64,000 bases of DNA from Bacteroidota bacterium. GTDB taxonomy: Bacteria > Bacteroidota > Bacteroidia > Cytophagales > Cyclobacteriaceae. A program made the translations under genes and the position numbers. Of the stretch, positions 46,123 through 54,045 are shown in pieces. The notes under the pieces were generated by a model. That model did no database searches, was not told the DNA's origin, and saw only the letters and a program-made list of their open reading frames with translations. The DNA is taken from NCBI GenBank assembly GCA_018267215.1, contig JAFDYX010000015.1, positions 1-64,000 on the forward strand. Reading direction: 5' to 3'. Within the stretch, counting starts at the first letter, position 1, and every line of letters starts with the position of its first letter.

Positions 46123-46155
46123 ATAGCCGCAGTTTTTAGGCTGCGGCTATTTCTG
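46123..46155 (+). terminator. Terminator after the GH9 gene
   Basis: A perfect 10-bp stem, ATAGCCGCAG (46123-46132) with CTGCGGCTAT (46141-46150), has an 8-base loop and is followed by a T-rich tract. Confidence 0.75.
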
Positions 46156-46162
46156 TTTTTGT

Positions 46163-46196
46163 AGAGGCTGCTTCACATTGGAGGCAGCCTCTTTTA
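46163..46196. terminator. Second terminator hairpin between convergent GH9 and GH18 genes
   Basis: AGAGGCTGC (46163-46171) pairs perfectly with GCAGCCTCT (46184-46192), followed by TTTA. The hairpin lies between convergent genes and, flanked by A and T tracts, may also stop transcription from the minus-strand chitinase gene. Confidence 0.6.
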
Positions 46197-46203
46197 TTGA
46201 CTT

Positions 46204-47343
46204 CTACCGGTATCCAAACTCTGTATTTAAAACTTTCAGCAAATAAAATTTGCTATCGCTGAAATATTCCCAAAACATGGCTCCGGCCAGTTTGTATTTT
46301 TTAATGTAATCGCATTTTAATTTTACCGATTGCTCATCATCATAGGTAATGAATATTTTTTTCTCAGCATTGAACAGGTACGGTGCCTGAGAGGCATCGT
46401 CCCAGTGGCGCACAAAGCCTTTGCGGTTGACAAGGCTATCTTTTAAGAAAGTGTAACCACCGCCAAACATAGGGCGTACCGGTATTTGGTACAAACCATT
46501 GTTATCTGTGCCGGCCACAATTTTCCCCTTTCCATAGAAGCCAATCCCCATCACCACTTTCGACAGATCCACACCTACTTTCTTTAAGTTTTGGATGCAA
46601 ACATCTGATGAGTAGATGTAGGGCATATTGGCGGGAGATAATAAATTAGAATGATGGGCAGCCATGTTATCGTAGGTGCCATCAAAATCATAAGCCATTA
46701 AGTTGATGTAATCAAGATGCTTTTGTGCTTCTTCCATTTGGGTATGCTGCAAAAACTCGCGCGAACCTCCGATGGCTGTTGTTACCAAATATTTTTTACC
46801 TGTTTTCTTAGCAAGCACATCCAGCTTTTCGCGAATGTTTTTAAACATATTGGTATAGTTGGCTCTGTCTTGCGGGCGATAGACGTTGCTGTCGCCAATC
46901 ATGCCGGGGTATTCCCAGTCTATGTCAACGCCATCGAGGTTGTATTTTGAAACGATGTCGGCTGCGCTCTGCGCAAATTTTTGGGCGGAGGCATCGGTAA
47001 GTACGGCATCAGAAAAATGCTTGCTCCACGTCCATCCGCCAATAGAAATTAAAATTTTTAAATCGGGATTAATTTTCTTTAGCCCGTTTAACATCCTGAA
47101 GTTCACGGTGTCGGTTTTTTCGTTGTGCAGCCAGGCCTGATTATCTTTCACATCAACAAAAGCGTAATTGATGTGCGATAGTTTTTTGGCATCAATCTGG
47201 GAGACCTCGATAAGGTTTCCATCATAGGCGCCTACATAACCAATGATGACGGGCTTTTTAGCTACTTGTGCCGTGGACGAATGAGGGCATGCCAGAATAA
47301 ACAGGAGGCAGGCAGCGAATGAAAAAAATAATTTTTTGTGCAT
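46204..47343 (-). CDS. Secreted chitinase-like glycoside hydrolase family 18
   Basis: 379 residues with a signal peptide (MHKKLFFSFAACLLFILAC, with CPHSS near the cleavage site). Mature GH18 TIM barrel: SHINYAFVDV, LKILISIGGWTWSKHF and the catalytic DGVDIDWEYP (Asp140, Asp142, proton donor Glu144). INLMAYDFDGTYD and GAMFWEYFSD are the later signature strands. It would hydrolyse chitin or related GlcNAc polymers. No chitin-binding module or sorting domain is seen, so it may act in the periplasm or at the surface. Convergent with the GH9 gene, which also targets polysaccharides. Confidence 0.92.
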   Translation of the reverse strand: MHKKLFFSFAACLLFILACPHSSTAQVAKKPVIIGYVGAYDGNLIEVSQIDAKKLSHINYAFVDVKDNQAWLHNEKTDTVNFRMLNGLKKINPDLKILISIGGWTWSKHFSDAVLTDASAQKFAQSAADIVSKYNLDGVDIDWEYPGMIGDSNVYRPQDRANYTNMFKNIREKLDVLAKKTGKKYLVTTAIGGSREFLQHTQMEEAQKHLDYINLMAYDFDGTYDNMAAHHSNLLSPANMPYIYSSDVCIQNLKKVGVDLSKVVMGIGFYGKGKIVAGTDNNGLYQIPVRPMFGGGYTFLKDSLVNRKGFVRHWDDASQAPYLFNAEKKIFITYDDEQSVKLKCDYIKKYKLAGAMFWEYFSDSKFYLLKVLNTEFGYR

Positions 47344-47397
47344 GATAGTGGGGTTGTTTAAAGTGAGTAATGAAACGCGTTGAAAAGTTATAGGTTA

Positions 47398-47429
47398 CAG
47401 GTTGCCTTAAATTGTTTTCAAGCAACCTG
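47398..47429 (-). terminator. Weak hairpin after lpd
   Basis: CAGGTTGC (47398-47405) and GCAACCTG (47422-47429) form an 8-bp stem with a 16-base loop, 29 nt beyond the lpd stop. The U-tract is poor, so this could also be a dispersed repeat; a related TTTCAGGTT/AACCTGAAA element is at 55412-55475. Confidence 0.35.
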
Positions 47430-47457
47430 ATGAAGTTGATTGGCAGTAGGTGGAAAA

Positions 47458-48858
47458 TCAAAGATGAATGGGGCGGTTGGCCGTTGCCGCCAAGCAGGCT
47501 TCTTTCACCGCCTCCATGTAGGTAGGGTGGGCATGGCTCATGCGCGAAACATCTTCGGCCGAGGCGCGGTATTCCATAGCTACCACACCTGCTGCGATCA
47601 TATCGGCAGCACGTGCGCCTATGATGTGCACGCCTAAAATTTCATCGGTATTTTTATCGGCCAGAATTTTTACCAGCCCATCGGTATCCATCGAAGCGCG
47701 CGCACGGCCAAGTGCTTTGTACGGAAAGTTCCCTGTTTTGTAAGCGCGTCCTTGTTCTTTTAGTTGTTCTTCCGTGTATCCTACACTGGCCACTTCCGGC
47801 CAGGTGTACACCACACCCGGTATAAGCAAATAGTTAATGTGTGGTTTTTGTCCGGCCAAACGTTCGGCTACATAAACGCCTTCTTCTTCTGCCTTATGTG
47901 CCAGCATAGCACCGCGAACCACATCGCCAATGGCGTACACATTATCTACTTTTGTTTTCAGGTGGTCGTCCACCGGAATTTTTCCTTTGTCTAATTCTAT
48001 GCCTATTTTTTCTAAGCCCAGTCCTTCTGTATAAGGTCTGCGTCCTACGCTCACCAAACAATAATCGCCTTTCAGTTCGATGGCTGTGCCACCATTTTTA
48101 GGTTCGGCCTTCAGCACGACTTCTTTCCCTTTATTTTCTACGGAAGTTACTTTGTGGCCGAGGTAAAAATCCATTCCCAACTTTTTGGTGGATTTCATAA
48201 GTTCTTTGCCAAGCGTGCCATCCATCGTGGGGATGAGACTGTCTAAAAACTCGACCACCGAAACTTTTGAGCCAATGCGCGCATACACCGACCCGAGTTC
48301 TAAGCCGATGACACCCCCGCCTACAATGATCAGGTGTTTGGGCACTTCTTTTAATTCCAGCGCTTCGGTGCTGGAGATGATCCGCTTCTTGTCGAACGGA
48401 GCAAAGGGCAATGGCGTGGGCTTCGAGCCGGTAGCAATAATGACGTTATCGGTAGTGAGGGTAGTTTCCTTTCCATCTTTCAATAATACCTTGATGGTAT
48501 TTTTATCAACGAACGATCCCACTCCTGTATGAACATCAATTTTATTTTTCTTCATCAGATAAGCGATGCCTTCTACATTTTGCTTCACTACGTCTGCCTT
48601 GCGGGCAATCATTTGGGTGAGGTTGACCTTGGGGGCAGCGATATCAATGCCGTGTTCTTTAAAGGTGTGGGCGGCATTGTGAAAATGTTCAGTGGAGTCG
48701 AGCAGTGCTTTGGAAGGGATGCAGCCCACGTTTAGGCAAGTGCCGCCTAGTGTGTTATACTTTTCTACAATAGCAGTTTTAAAACCTAATTGTGCGCAGC
48801 GGATAGCTGCCACATAGCCGCCCGGGCCTGAGCCGATCACGATAACATGGTATTGCAT
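47458..48858 (-). CDS. lpd: Dihydrolipoyl dehydrogenase
   Basis: 466 residues from the ATG at 48858; the frame is open back to 48909 but MQYHVIVIGSGPGGY is the normal start. E3 component of 2-oxoacid dehydrogenase and glycine cleavage complexes. GSGPGGYVAAIRCAQLG binds FAD, the redox pair is in GGTCLNVGCIPSK, GGGVIGLELGSVYARIG binds NAD, and the C-terminal HAHPTYMEA carries the catalytic His-Glu. No other dehydrogenase-complex subunit is encoded next to it. Confidence 0.96.
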   Translation of the reverse strand: MQYHVIVIGSGPGGYVAAIRCAQLGFKTAIVEKYNTLGGTCLNVGCIPSKALLDSTEHFHNAAHTFKEHGIDIAAPKVNLTQMIARKADVVKQNVEGIAYLMKKNKIDVHTGVGSFVDKNTIKVLLKDGKETTLTTDNVIIATGSKPTPLPFAPFDKKRIISSTEALELKEVPKHLIIVGGGVIGLELGSVYARIGSKVSVVEFLDSLIPTMDGTLGKELMKSTKKLGMDFYLGHKVTSVENKGKEVVLKAEPKNGGTAIELKGDYCLVSVGRRPYTEGLGLEKIGIELDKGKIPVDDHLKTKVDNVYAIGDVVRGAMLAHKAEEEGVYVAERLAGQKPHINYLLIPGVVYTWPEVASVGYTEEQLKEQGRAYKTGNFPYKALGRARASMDTDGLVKILADKNTDEILGVHIIGARAADMIAAGVVAMEYRASAEDVSRMSHAHPTYMEAVKEACLAATANRPIHL

Positions 48859-48933
48859 GGAATTAATATTTGTCAACATGCAAATTAGCAAATGCGCGGA
48901 TTTCTCCACACACCGCTGAAAAAATGATGACCG

Positions 48934-49761
48934 TTATTTGAACACGCTCAAGTAAGCCCCACCCAGATTAGAAGCTATGAACTTGCGGTATTTTTCGCTC
49001 TTACGGTACTCGGGGGTAAGGAATTCATTCCATATTTCATCCCAGTCGCTCTGCTTCGACATGCAAAAGGCCAAGTCTTGGATCGGGCCGATTTGCACAT
49101 TTTGCCGTTTTACCGGAATCTGTTTGCGCACGGCATCCACGTATTCTGTGAAGTCGAGAATGGTGAATAGCTTTGGGTTGGTGCTGATTTCTTTGAGTAT
49201 CTCAGTGCCCGAAGGACCTGTTGAGATAGCAAGTTGTGGCATGTTTTCGCGTTTGATCTGCTCAGCATATTTCTGGTGAACACTGCCGGCAATGATCTTG
49301 ATCGAGTAACCTTTCAAGATTGTTCCGATATTTTTCAGATGATCAACAGCAGGCGCATCTTTATGGGTGATCAGGGTTTCCTGGTTAGATAAAAATGGAG
49401 GGGTGAACTTCATTACTTTTTTCCGTTCTTCTGTAACGGTAACGTAGGTAACCCCTAAAACATTTGGGGTGGTTTGAGTCACTTTCAAAAATTCACTGAA
49501 TACTTTTTCTTCACCCTGGTAGTCGATAGTAATTTTTTTGTGGTGTTTTGCTTGAACGTAAGCCACAAAATCGTCCAGCAGATCTACACAAAGACCTTTC
49601 ATTTTTCCACCTTCTTCAGAGATCAACCCGGCTTGCGGATAATAGACCACCGCCAGTTTACCGCTGCCTTTGCTGTTTACGGTAGCCCAACTGTCGCCAC
49701 CATAATTTTGTGCCATCGAAATATGCGACACCAACAATAAAATGAAAACAGATAATCTCAT
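48934..49761 (-). CDS. Periplasmic substrate-binding protein (transporter SBP_bac_3-like)
   Basis: 275 residues with a signal peptide (MRLSVFILLLVSHISMA). The mature protein follows the family 3 solute-binding fold of amino-acid receptors: KLAVVYYPQAG, MKGLCVDLLDDFVAYV, LGVTYVTVTEERKKVMKFTPPFLSNQETLI, then the second lobe with GYSIKIIAGSVHQKYAEQIK. Bacteroidota often carry such proteins without an ABC permease beside them, as here, so it could be a receptor or a signalling input. Ligand unknown. Confidence 0.8.
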   Translation of the reverse strand: MRLSVFILLLVSHISMAQNYGGDSWATVNSKGSGKLAVVYYPQAGLISEEGGKMKGLCVDLLDDFVAYVQAKHHKKITIDYQGEEKVFSEFLKVTQTTPNVLGVTYVTVTEERKKVMKFTPPFLSNQETLITHKDAPAVDHLKNIGTILKGYSIKIIAGSVHQKYAEQIKRENMPQLAISTGPSGTEILKEISTNPKLFTILDFTEYVDAVRKQIPVKRQNVQIGPIQDLAFCMSKQSDWDEIWNEFLTPEYRKSEKYRKFIASNLGGAYLSVFK

Positions 49762-49871
49762 ATAACTCTGATTTAATACTGAAAGTTGGTGAGAATGCCG
49801 GCAGATTCAAACTCAATGTAAGTTAATCCGCTACTTCGTGCTTTTATGAACGCTGGTTATTTATCTAATTT

Positions 49872-50273
49872 TTATTTCTTCTCCTGGCACAGCTCTATCA
49901 GTACACCGTTGGTTGATTTGGGGTGCATAAAGGCAATTAATTTATTGTCGGCTCCGGTTTTGGGTTCAGCATTTAGTAATGAAAATCCTTGGTCTGAGTA
50001 TGATTGGATGCTTTCATGAATGTTATTTACCTCAAAGGCCAGGTGGTGAATGCCCTCGCCACGTTTTTCGATAAACTTTGCAACAGGAGAGTTAGGTTGA
50101 GTGGCCTCCAGCAATTCAATCTTCACCCCATTCAGGTCGAAAAAAGAGGTACGCACCCCTTCTGCGGTCACTTCTTCCGTTTTATAATGTTGTTTTCCCA
50201 ATAACTTGGCAAATAGCCGGTTCGATTCATCTAAGTTTTTGACAGCGATACCGATGTGCTCTAATTTCTCCAT
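49872..50273 (-). CDS. mce: Methylmalonyl-CoA epimerase
   Basis: 133-residue glyoxalase-fold enzyme that interconverts the (R) and (S) forms of methylmalonyl-CoA in propionate metabolism. KLEHIGIAVKNLDESNRLFAKLLG, the metal-binding pattern with HLAFEVNNI (His), and the C-terminal FMHPKSTNGVLIELCQE (Glu ligand) are conserved. Metal ligands His7, His about 78 and Glu about 129 are in the expected order. Monocistronic, divergent from a small conserved gene. Confidence 0.93.
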   Translation of the reverse strand: MEKLEHIGIAVKNLDESNRLFAKLLGKQHYKTEEVTAEGVRTSFFDLNGVKIELLEATQPNSPVAKFIEKRGEGIHHLAFEVNNIHESIQSYSDQGFSLLNAEPKTGADNKLIAFMHPKSTNGVLIELCQEKK

Positions 50274-50298
50274 ATTCAGCTAATTCATTTGGTTTTTC

Positions 50299-50306
50299 TA
50301 ATTTTG
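50299..50306 (+). promoter_or_regulatory. -7 promoter box
   Basis: TAATTTTG, a match to TAnnTTTG, lies 49 nt upstream of the ATG at 50356 in the divergent gap with mce. Confidence 0.5.
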
Positions 50307-50355
50307 AAGAAAATTCGGGAAACTTTTTAACCTTTCCGAAAGTTAACACAGAGCT

Positions 50356-50778
50356 ATGCCTAAGATTAGTGTAGAAACCACCAGCGATGTACATGTAGAA
50401 GCAGCCCGTGTGCAGCAACAGATTAAAGATTATCTGGGTTTGCGCACCAGCGACTTGATTTTTGAGTTTAGTATGCTGGACGGAAAGAACAAGTTAGACC
50501 TGATTACGATTAACCCGCGCCACAATCAGTCTTTTTTGTTCCACTCAGAAACAGGGGCAGATAAAGTAGATGCGCTCAAAAAAATGCTGGAATATGTACA
50601 GAACTACAAAGAGAAAGAAAACTCGTACACAATTCAGTGGGCAACCAAGAGCGACAGCGAACTGAACACGTCTTATTTCCGGGCTAGCAACATTTTAGAA
50701 GCGTTGGAAAAACTGTATTACGGAAGAGACAGAAACACTCTTACGGTTTTCAGTGTGGTGCTGAACCCCATTTCATAA
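50356..50778 (+). CDS. Conserved protein of unknown function
   Basis: 140 residues, no signal peptide and no membrane segment. Mixed alpha/beta composition with MPKISVETTSDVHVEAARVQQQIKDYL-type N-terminal helix and a repeated LDLITINPRHNQSFLFHSETGADKV strand pattern in the middle. No catalytic motif is visible and I do not recognise the family. It lies 14 nt upstream of the IscA-type gene and is likely cotranscribed, which hints at a housekeeping role but nothing more. Confidence 0.6.
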   Translation: MPKISVETTSDVHVEAARVQQQIKDYLGLRTSDLIFEFSMLDGKNKLDLITINPRHNQSFLFHSETGADKVDALKKMLEYVQNYKEKENSYTIQWATKSDSELNTSYFRASNILEALEKLYYGRDRNTLTVFSVVLNPIS

Positions 50779-50792
50779 GATTTTTATCAAGT

Positions 50793-51119
50793 ATGATTTC
50801 AGTAACAGAAAAAGCAAAAGACAGAATCATCAGCCTTCGGGCAGAAGAAGGCAAAAGCACCGACCACAATATTCGTGTGTCTGTAAAAGGCGGAGGTTGC
50901 TCCGGTTTAATGTATAGCCTTGGCTTTGACGAAATGATCAACCCGGCCGATCAAGTATTTGAAGACAAAGGAATAAAAATATTGGTTGACAAAAAGAGTT
51001 TGCTCTATCTGCTGGGTACGACATTAGATTTTTCGGACGGACTGAACGGCAAAGGTTTTCAGTTTATTAACCCCAACGCTTCGCGTACTTGCGGCTGTGG
51101 CGAAAGCTTTTCTGTATAG
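50793..51119 (+). CDS. A-type iron-sulfur cluster carrier (IscA/SufA/ErpA family)
   Basis: 108 residues. HesB-like domain with the three conserved cysteines, GGGCSGLMY (about Cys36) and the C-terminal CGCGESF pair. A-type carriers accept Fe-S clusters from a scaffold and pass them to target enzymes. Which member (IscA, SufA or ErpA) cannot be fixed from sequence alone; no suf or isc genes adjoin it. Preceded by the small unknown gene with 14 nt spacing. Confidence 0.92.
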   Translation: MISVTEKAKDRIISLRAEEGKSTDHNIRVSVKGGGCSGLMYSLGFDEMINPADQVFEDKGIKILVDKKSLLYLLGTTLDFSDGLNGKGFQFINPNASRTCGCGESFSV

Positions 51120-51275
51120 CATTGTTATAGCCATTTTAATTTGACTCTAATTATTTTCTAATCTTTTCTTCGTTCATTCGACTGAGGAAACAAGTTCTGC
51201 TATGGGAAACCGGAAGCACTAGGTCATTTCCTGAATCTTTGTCAGGCCATTACAGAACTTTAAAAATTCTTCCAT

Positions 51276-51292
51276 CGTAAATTTTATTTACG
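51276..51292. repeat. Short palindrome upstream of an exported-protein gene
   Basis: CGTAAAT-ttt-ATTTACG is a perfect 7-bp inverted repeat, 47 nt before the ATG at 51339, in the 219-nt gap 51120-51338. It may be an operator or a hairpin. Nothing else is seen in that gap. Confidence 0.35.
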
Positions 51293-51338
51293 TAAGTAAT
51301 TTGTTGTTGTAATGAATTCTGTGGGGTAACACATCTTT

Positions 51339-52112
51339 ATGAAAATATACTTATCGTTTGTCTTCGTCTTTCTTTTAATAAGTATAGCAGGATTAATTAC
51401 AACGCATGCCCAGACATCACGTGCGGATTCGACTAAAAAAGCAAACGACAAAAAGAAAGATGCTTTCTCTATTTTAGTTTACACTCGTACAATCTCCAAC
51501 TCGAAAGGAGATTTCAGATTTGATCAAAACGTAGTTCCCAATTTTAAAATATTAAAATGGCTGCGCATGGAGGTGGGCATCAGGCATGGAGAGGCGGCAG
51601 GAAATTTAGATGCCTACAGTCATTATAAAGTTGAATTTCAGACTAAATCATTTTTTAACCGCACACGCCTTATTATGCGGCTGTCAGACAATATTGAAAG
51701 TTATGGAGTTTCTAACTTTTCCCGAACAAATTATCTGGGTCTTGCCGAAACAAAAATCCCGGTTTCTCAACGATGGGAAGCGATAGCTAACATCGGGTAC
51801 GTGGTTATCTACAAACAGAATCATGTGAATGAAGATGCGCCCTTATTTTTTGGCGATTCGGGGCAGCATGGCATCTATAAGTTTGGAATAAAATATAAAA
51901 TGAAAAAAGGAGCGCTTGAAGCTGCGCTGGGCACCTACGATGTGTTCAATCCATATCAACTCAATCAGCCTTTCTATCAAGTAGGGCTTGATTATGACCT
52001 TTGGGAAAGAGGGAAACTATATTCCTATTACCGCTACCAGTACAACCAGTCGGTTGATATACCCCTGAATAGTTTTTTAGGACTTGGCGTAAGGTTCAGG
52101 CTCGGGAGGTAA
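51339..52112 (+). CDS. Exported protein, probable outer-membrane beta-barrel
   Basis: 257 residues. A long signal peptide (MKIYLSFVFVFLLISIAGLITTHA, cleavage near 24-25) and a Lys/Asp-rich linker (RADSTKKANDKKKD) precede a series of amphipathic strands ending in aromatic residues (FDQNVVPNFKILKW, MEVGIRHGEAAG, YYRYQYNQSVDI, LGVRFRLGR). The final residue pattern, an aromatic or Arg-rich last strand, suits a membrane barrel of 12-14 strands. No function is assigned. Monocistronic. Confidence 0.55.
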   Translation: MKIYLSFVFVFLLISIAGLITTHAQTSRADSTKKANDKKKDAFSILVYTRTISNSKGDFRFDQNVVPNFKILKWLRMEVGIRHGEAAGNLDAYSHYKVEFQTKSFFNRTRLIMRLSDNIESYGVSNFSRTNYLGLAETKIPVSQRWEAIANIGYVVIYKQNHVNEDAPLFFGDSGQHGIYKFGIKYKMKKGALEAALGTYDVFNPYQLNQPFYQVGLDYDLWERGKLYSYYRYQYNQSVDIPLNSFLGLGVRFRLGR

Positions 52113-52167
52113 TTGAAGTTCACCGGATTTTTATCGGCTGGAAGAAAAGCATACAAGTTTCATTTTG

Positions 52168-52593
52168 TTATGAAGAGGCAAGGCTTGCCATGCACTTCAA
52201 CTCGATGGCGATAGGTGTGGGTAGCGCGTTTACTTCTACGGTTGTGCGGCACGGCTGCGTAGCTTTGTCGGGAAAATATTCCGCATAAATTTTATTGAAC
52301 ACCGGAAAATCTTTTTTCATGTTTGTAAGATAGACCGTAATGTCAATCAGGTCTTCCCACTTCGAGCCGGACGCTTCGAGAACAAACTTTACATTTTGAA
52401 AAACTGCATGGCATTGTTCTTCAAAATTGTAGGCAACGATATTTTTATTTTCATCTAAGGTGACACCCGGAATTTCTTTCATGCCCTTTTTGCGTGGCCC
52501 CACACCGGAAAGAAATAATAAATTGCCTACACGCCTGGCGTGCGGGTAAGGACCAACGGGGTCGGGGGCTTTTTCGGAAGAGATAGTTGTCAT
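52168..52593 (-). CDS. RidA family protein, possibly 2-aminomuconate deaminase-like
   Basis: 141 residues of the YjgF/YER057c/UK114 fold, trimeric in known members. SEKAPDPVGPYPHARRVGNLLFLSGVGPR at the N-terminus, the FEEQCHAVFQNVKFVLEASG helix and QPCRTTVEVNALPTPIAIELKCMA with the conserved Arg (CRTTVEV) are typical. RidA proteins hydrolyse reactive enamines. The N-terminal sequence is close to the 2-aminomuconate deaminase subgroup, which would fit the kynurenine genes 14-18 kb upstream, but this assignment is tentative. It abuts the DUF2442 gene. Confidence 0.82.
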   Translation of the reverse strand: MTTISSEKAPDPVGPYPHARRVGNLLFLSGVGPRKKGMKEIPGVTLDENKNIVAYNFEEQCHAVFQNVKFVLEASGSKWEDLIDITVYLTNMKKDFPVFNKIYAEYFPDKATQPCRTTVEVNALPTPIAIELKCMASLASS

Positions 52594-52848
52594 TCAGGGG
52601 AGCTGAAAATTTCCCAATAAGATTCCTCTCACAGAAATATCTTCATCTATTTCTTCCCAGCGAAGCACAGTGCCGTCTAAACGCAACTCTACGTTATTCA
52701 GCAAATCGTCAGGCGCATCTTTCAACAACTTAAAACGGTTAGCCGGGAAGCTGATCATGCGCTGGTCGGCAAGTTCTATGAAAACGGTACGCTTCTCTAC
52801 CCAAGCCTTCACTGCAATAGGTTCAGCCAAAATATCTGTGGTATTCAT
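52594..52848 (-). CDS. DUF2442 family protein
   Basis: 84 residues. The small all-beta/alpha domain with VFIELADQRMISFPANRFKLLKDAP and the C-terminal LRWEEIDEDISVRGIL is the DUF2442 pattern, seen alone or near toxin-antitoxin and helix-turn-helix genes. The characteristic closing segment (WxxxDxDISVxGLL) is present. Function unknown. Its stop is directly followed by the RidA-family gene, so the two are cotranscribed. Confidence 0.75.
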   Translation of the reverse strand: MNTTDILAEPIAVKAWVEKRTVFIELADQRMISFPANRFKLLKDAPDDLLNNVELRLDGTVLRWEEIDEDISVRGILLGNFQLP

Positions 52849-53105
52849 GGTATTTTGTTTTTTTGATATTGTTGATTCTCAAAAACCAGTTGCTCAATTT
52901 CACGAACAATAAGGTGGTTTTACGTTTTTATTCTTTGCCAGTTTAACGGGATCAAGCCAAAATTTGCACTCCCCATCTGGAATTGCCACGTGTATGTGGG
53001 GAGGTTCATTTCGTTCATCTGAATAAAAATGAAAGCGAAATGATTTTATCTTTAATACAGTGGGCATCCATGTTACGATTTATGTTAAAGTTACCAATTT
53101 TCACT

Positions 53106-53900
53106 TTACTCAATCTCAAAAACCAAACTTCCCCAAAAGCTTTGCCAGTCGGCACCTGCTTTCTCTGAGGCCACCATGTTCACCGTGCTTACCATCCAAG
53201 GCCCATGGCTGCTGATGGGGAACTTGATCATACCGTCATTTTCGGAGTACATGTTTTGCAAAATAGAAGTGTTGCCGATCTTGTTCCACACCTTTACCAA
53301 CTGGTTTTTTGCCGGACGGCCGCTAAATAAAACTAAACATTGCAGATAGTCTCCGGTTTTTAAAGCGTAGGGATTTTGCTGCGGAATGATTTCAACCCGG
53401 TAACCTAATCTTTTTTTGAATGTGTCATCCGTTCTGTTACCCACTTGCACTAATAATTTGGCAAAGCGCGTATAAAATTCTTTTGCCGGAGCATTTTCTG
53501 TTCCGGCTTTTTGACGGATATCAATAATATTTTCCAGTCCGTCTTCTTTTAAATAGTCATGGAATGCCTGCGCATCAGACTCCATGAATGCCGCGTTGCT
53601 TTGCAAGGCAATCAGATGCGTTCCTGCTTCCACTAATTTGTATTTCAGCTTTTCTTTTTGGTCGGGGTTAACGAGCGTTTTGATGTCAGATGATTTGCCC
53701 AAGTGGTGAACTTCCAGTTTCTCAATTTTATGTTTTTTCAAATCCCACGGGTCGCCATCAAAATTGTCGCCCACCATAAAACTGAGGTTCATCTCTTCGC
53801 CTACAACATACTTAAATTTTTTCGGCTGTAGCCAAAACTCATGGCATTGAGCTACAATTGCCAAGAGCAGAATAACTATTACACTAATAATCCTCTTCAT
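53106..53900 (-). CDS. DUF4198 family exported protein
   Basis: 264 residues from the ATG at 53900, which gives a good signal peptide (MKRIISVIVILLLAIVAQC). The frame runs on to 53966, but that extension translates an AT-rich repeat and is probably not coded. The mature start HEFWLQPKKFKYVVGEEMNLSFMVGDNF is characteristic of DUF4198 proteins, thought to be periplasmic and often linked to metal (nickel or cobalt) uptake. The first mature residue being His after the cleavage site is typical. No transport genes are next to it. Confidence 0.78.
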   Translation of the reverse strand: MKRIISVIVILLLAIVAQCHEFWLQPKKFKYVVGEEMNLSFMVGDNFDGDPWDLKKHKIEKLEVHHLGKSSDIKTLVNPDQKEKLKYKLVEAGTHLIALQSNAAFMESDAQAFHDYLKEDGLENIIDIRQKAGTENAPAKEFYTRFAKLLVQVGNRTDDTFKKRLGYRVEIIPQQNPYALKTGDYLQCLVLFSGRPAKNQLVKVWNKIGNTSILQNMYSENDGMIKFPISSHGPWMVSTVNMVASEKAGADWQSFWGSLVFEIE

Positions 53901-54045
53901 AGGCTTGTTCAGTTTGAAGATGTGATAATTTGAATATTTGAAAATTGAATGCGGTTTTAAATTCAAAACTGAGGTTTAAAAATCAAGCACAACTCCATTT
54001 TCAAATCAACTCATTTTCAAATTTTCAAATGGATTAATCTTCAAA
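53901..54045. repeat. AT-rich repeat region with TTCAAAT/ATTTGAA units
   Basis: Several copies of ATTTTCAAAT or TTCAAAT occur on one side (about 53998-54046) and ATTTGAA-type units on the other (about 53920-53950), so the region can fold back on itself. Such repeats are common between genes in Bacteroidota. The spurious N-terminal extension of the DUF4198 gene is a translation of this element. Confidence 0.45.

Noticed and set aside
53901-53966. N-terminal extension of the DUF4198 protein
   Set aside because: It translates an AT-rich repeat; the ATG at 53900 gives a normal signal peptide.
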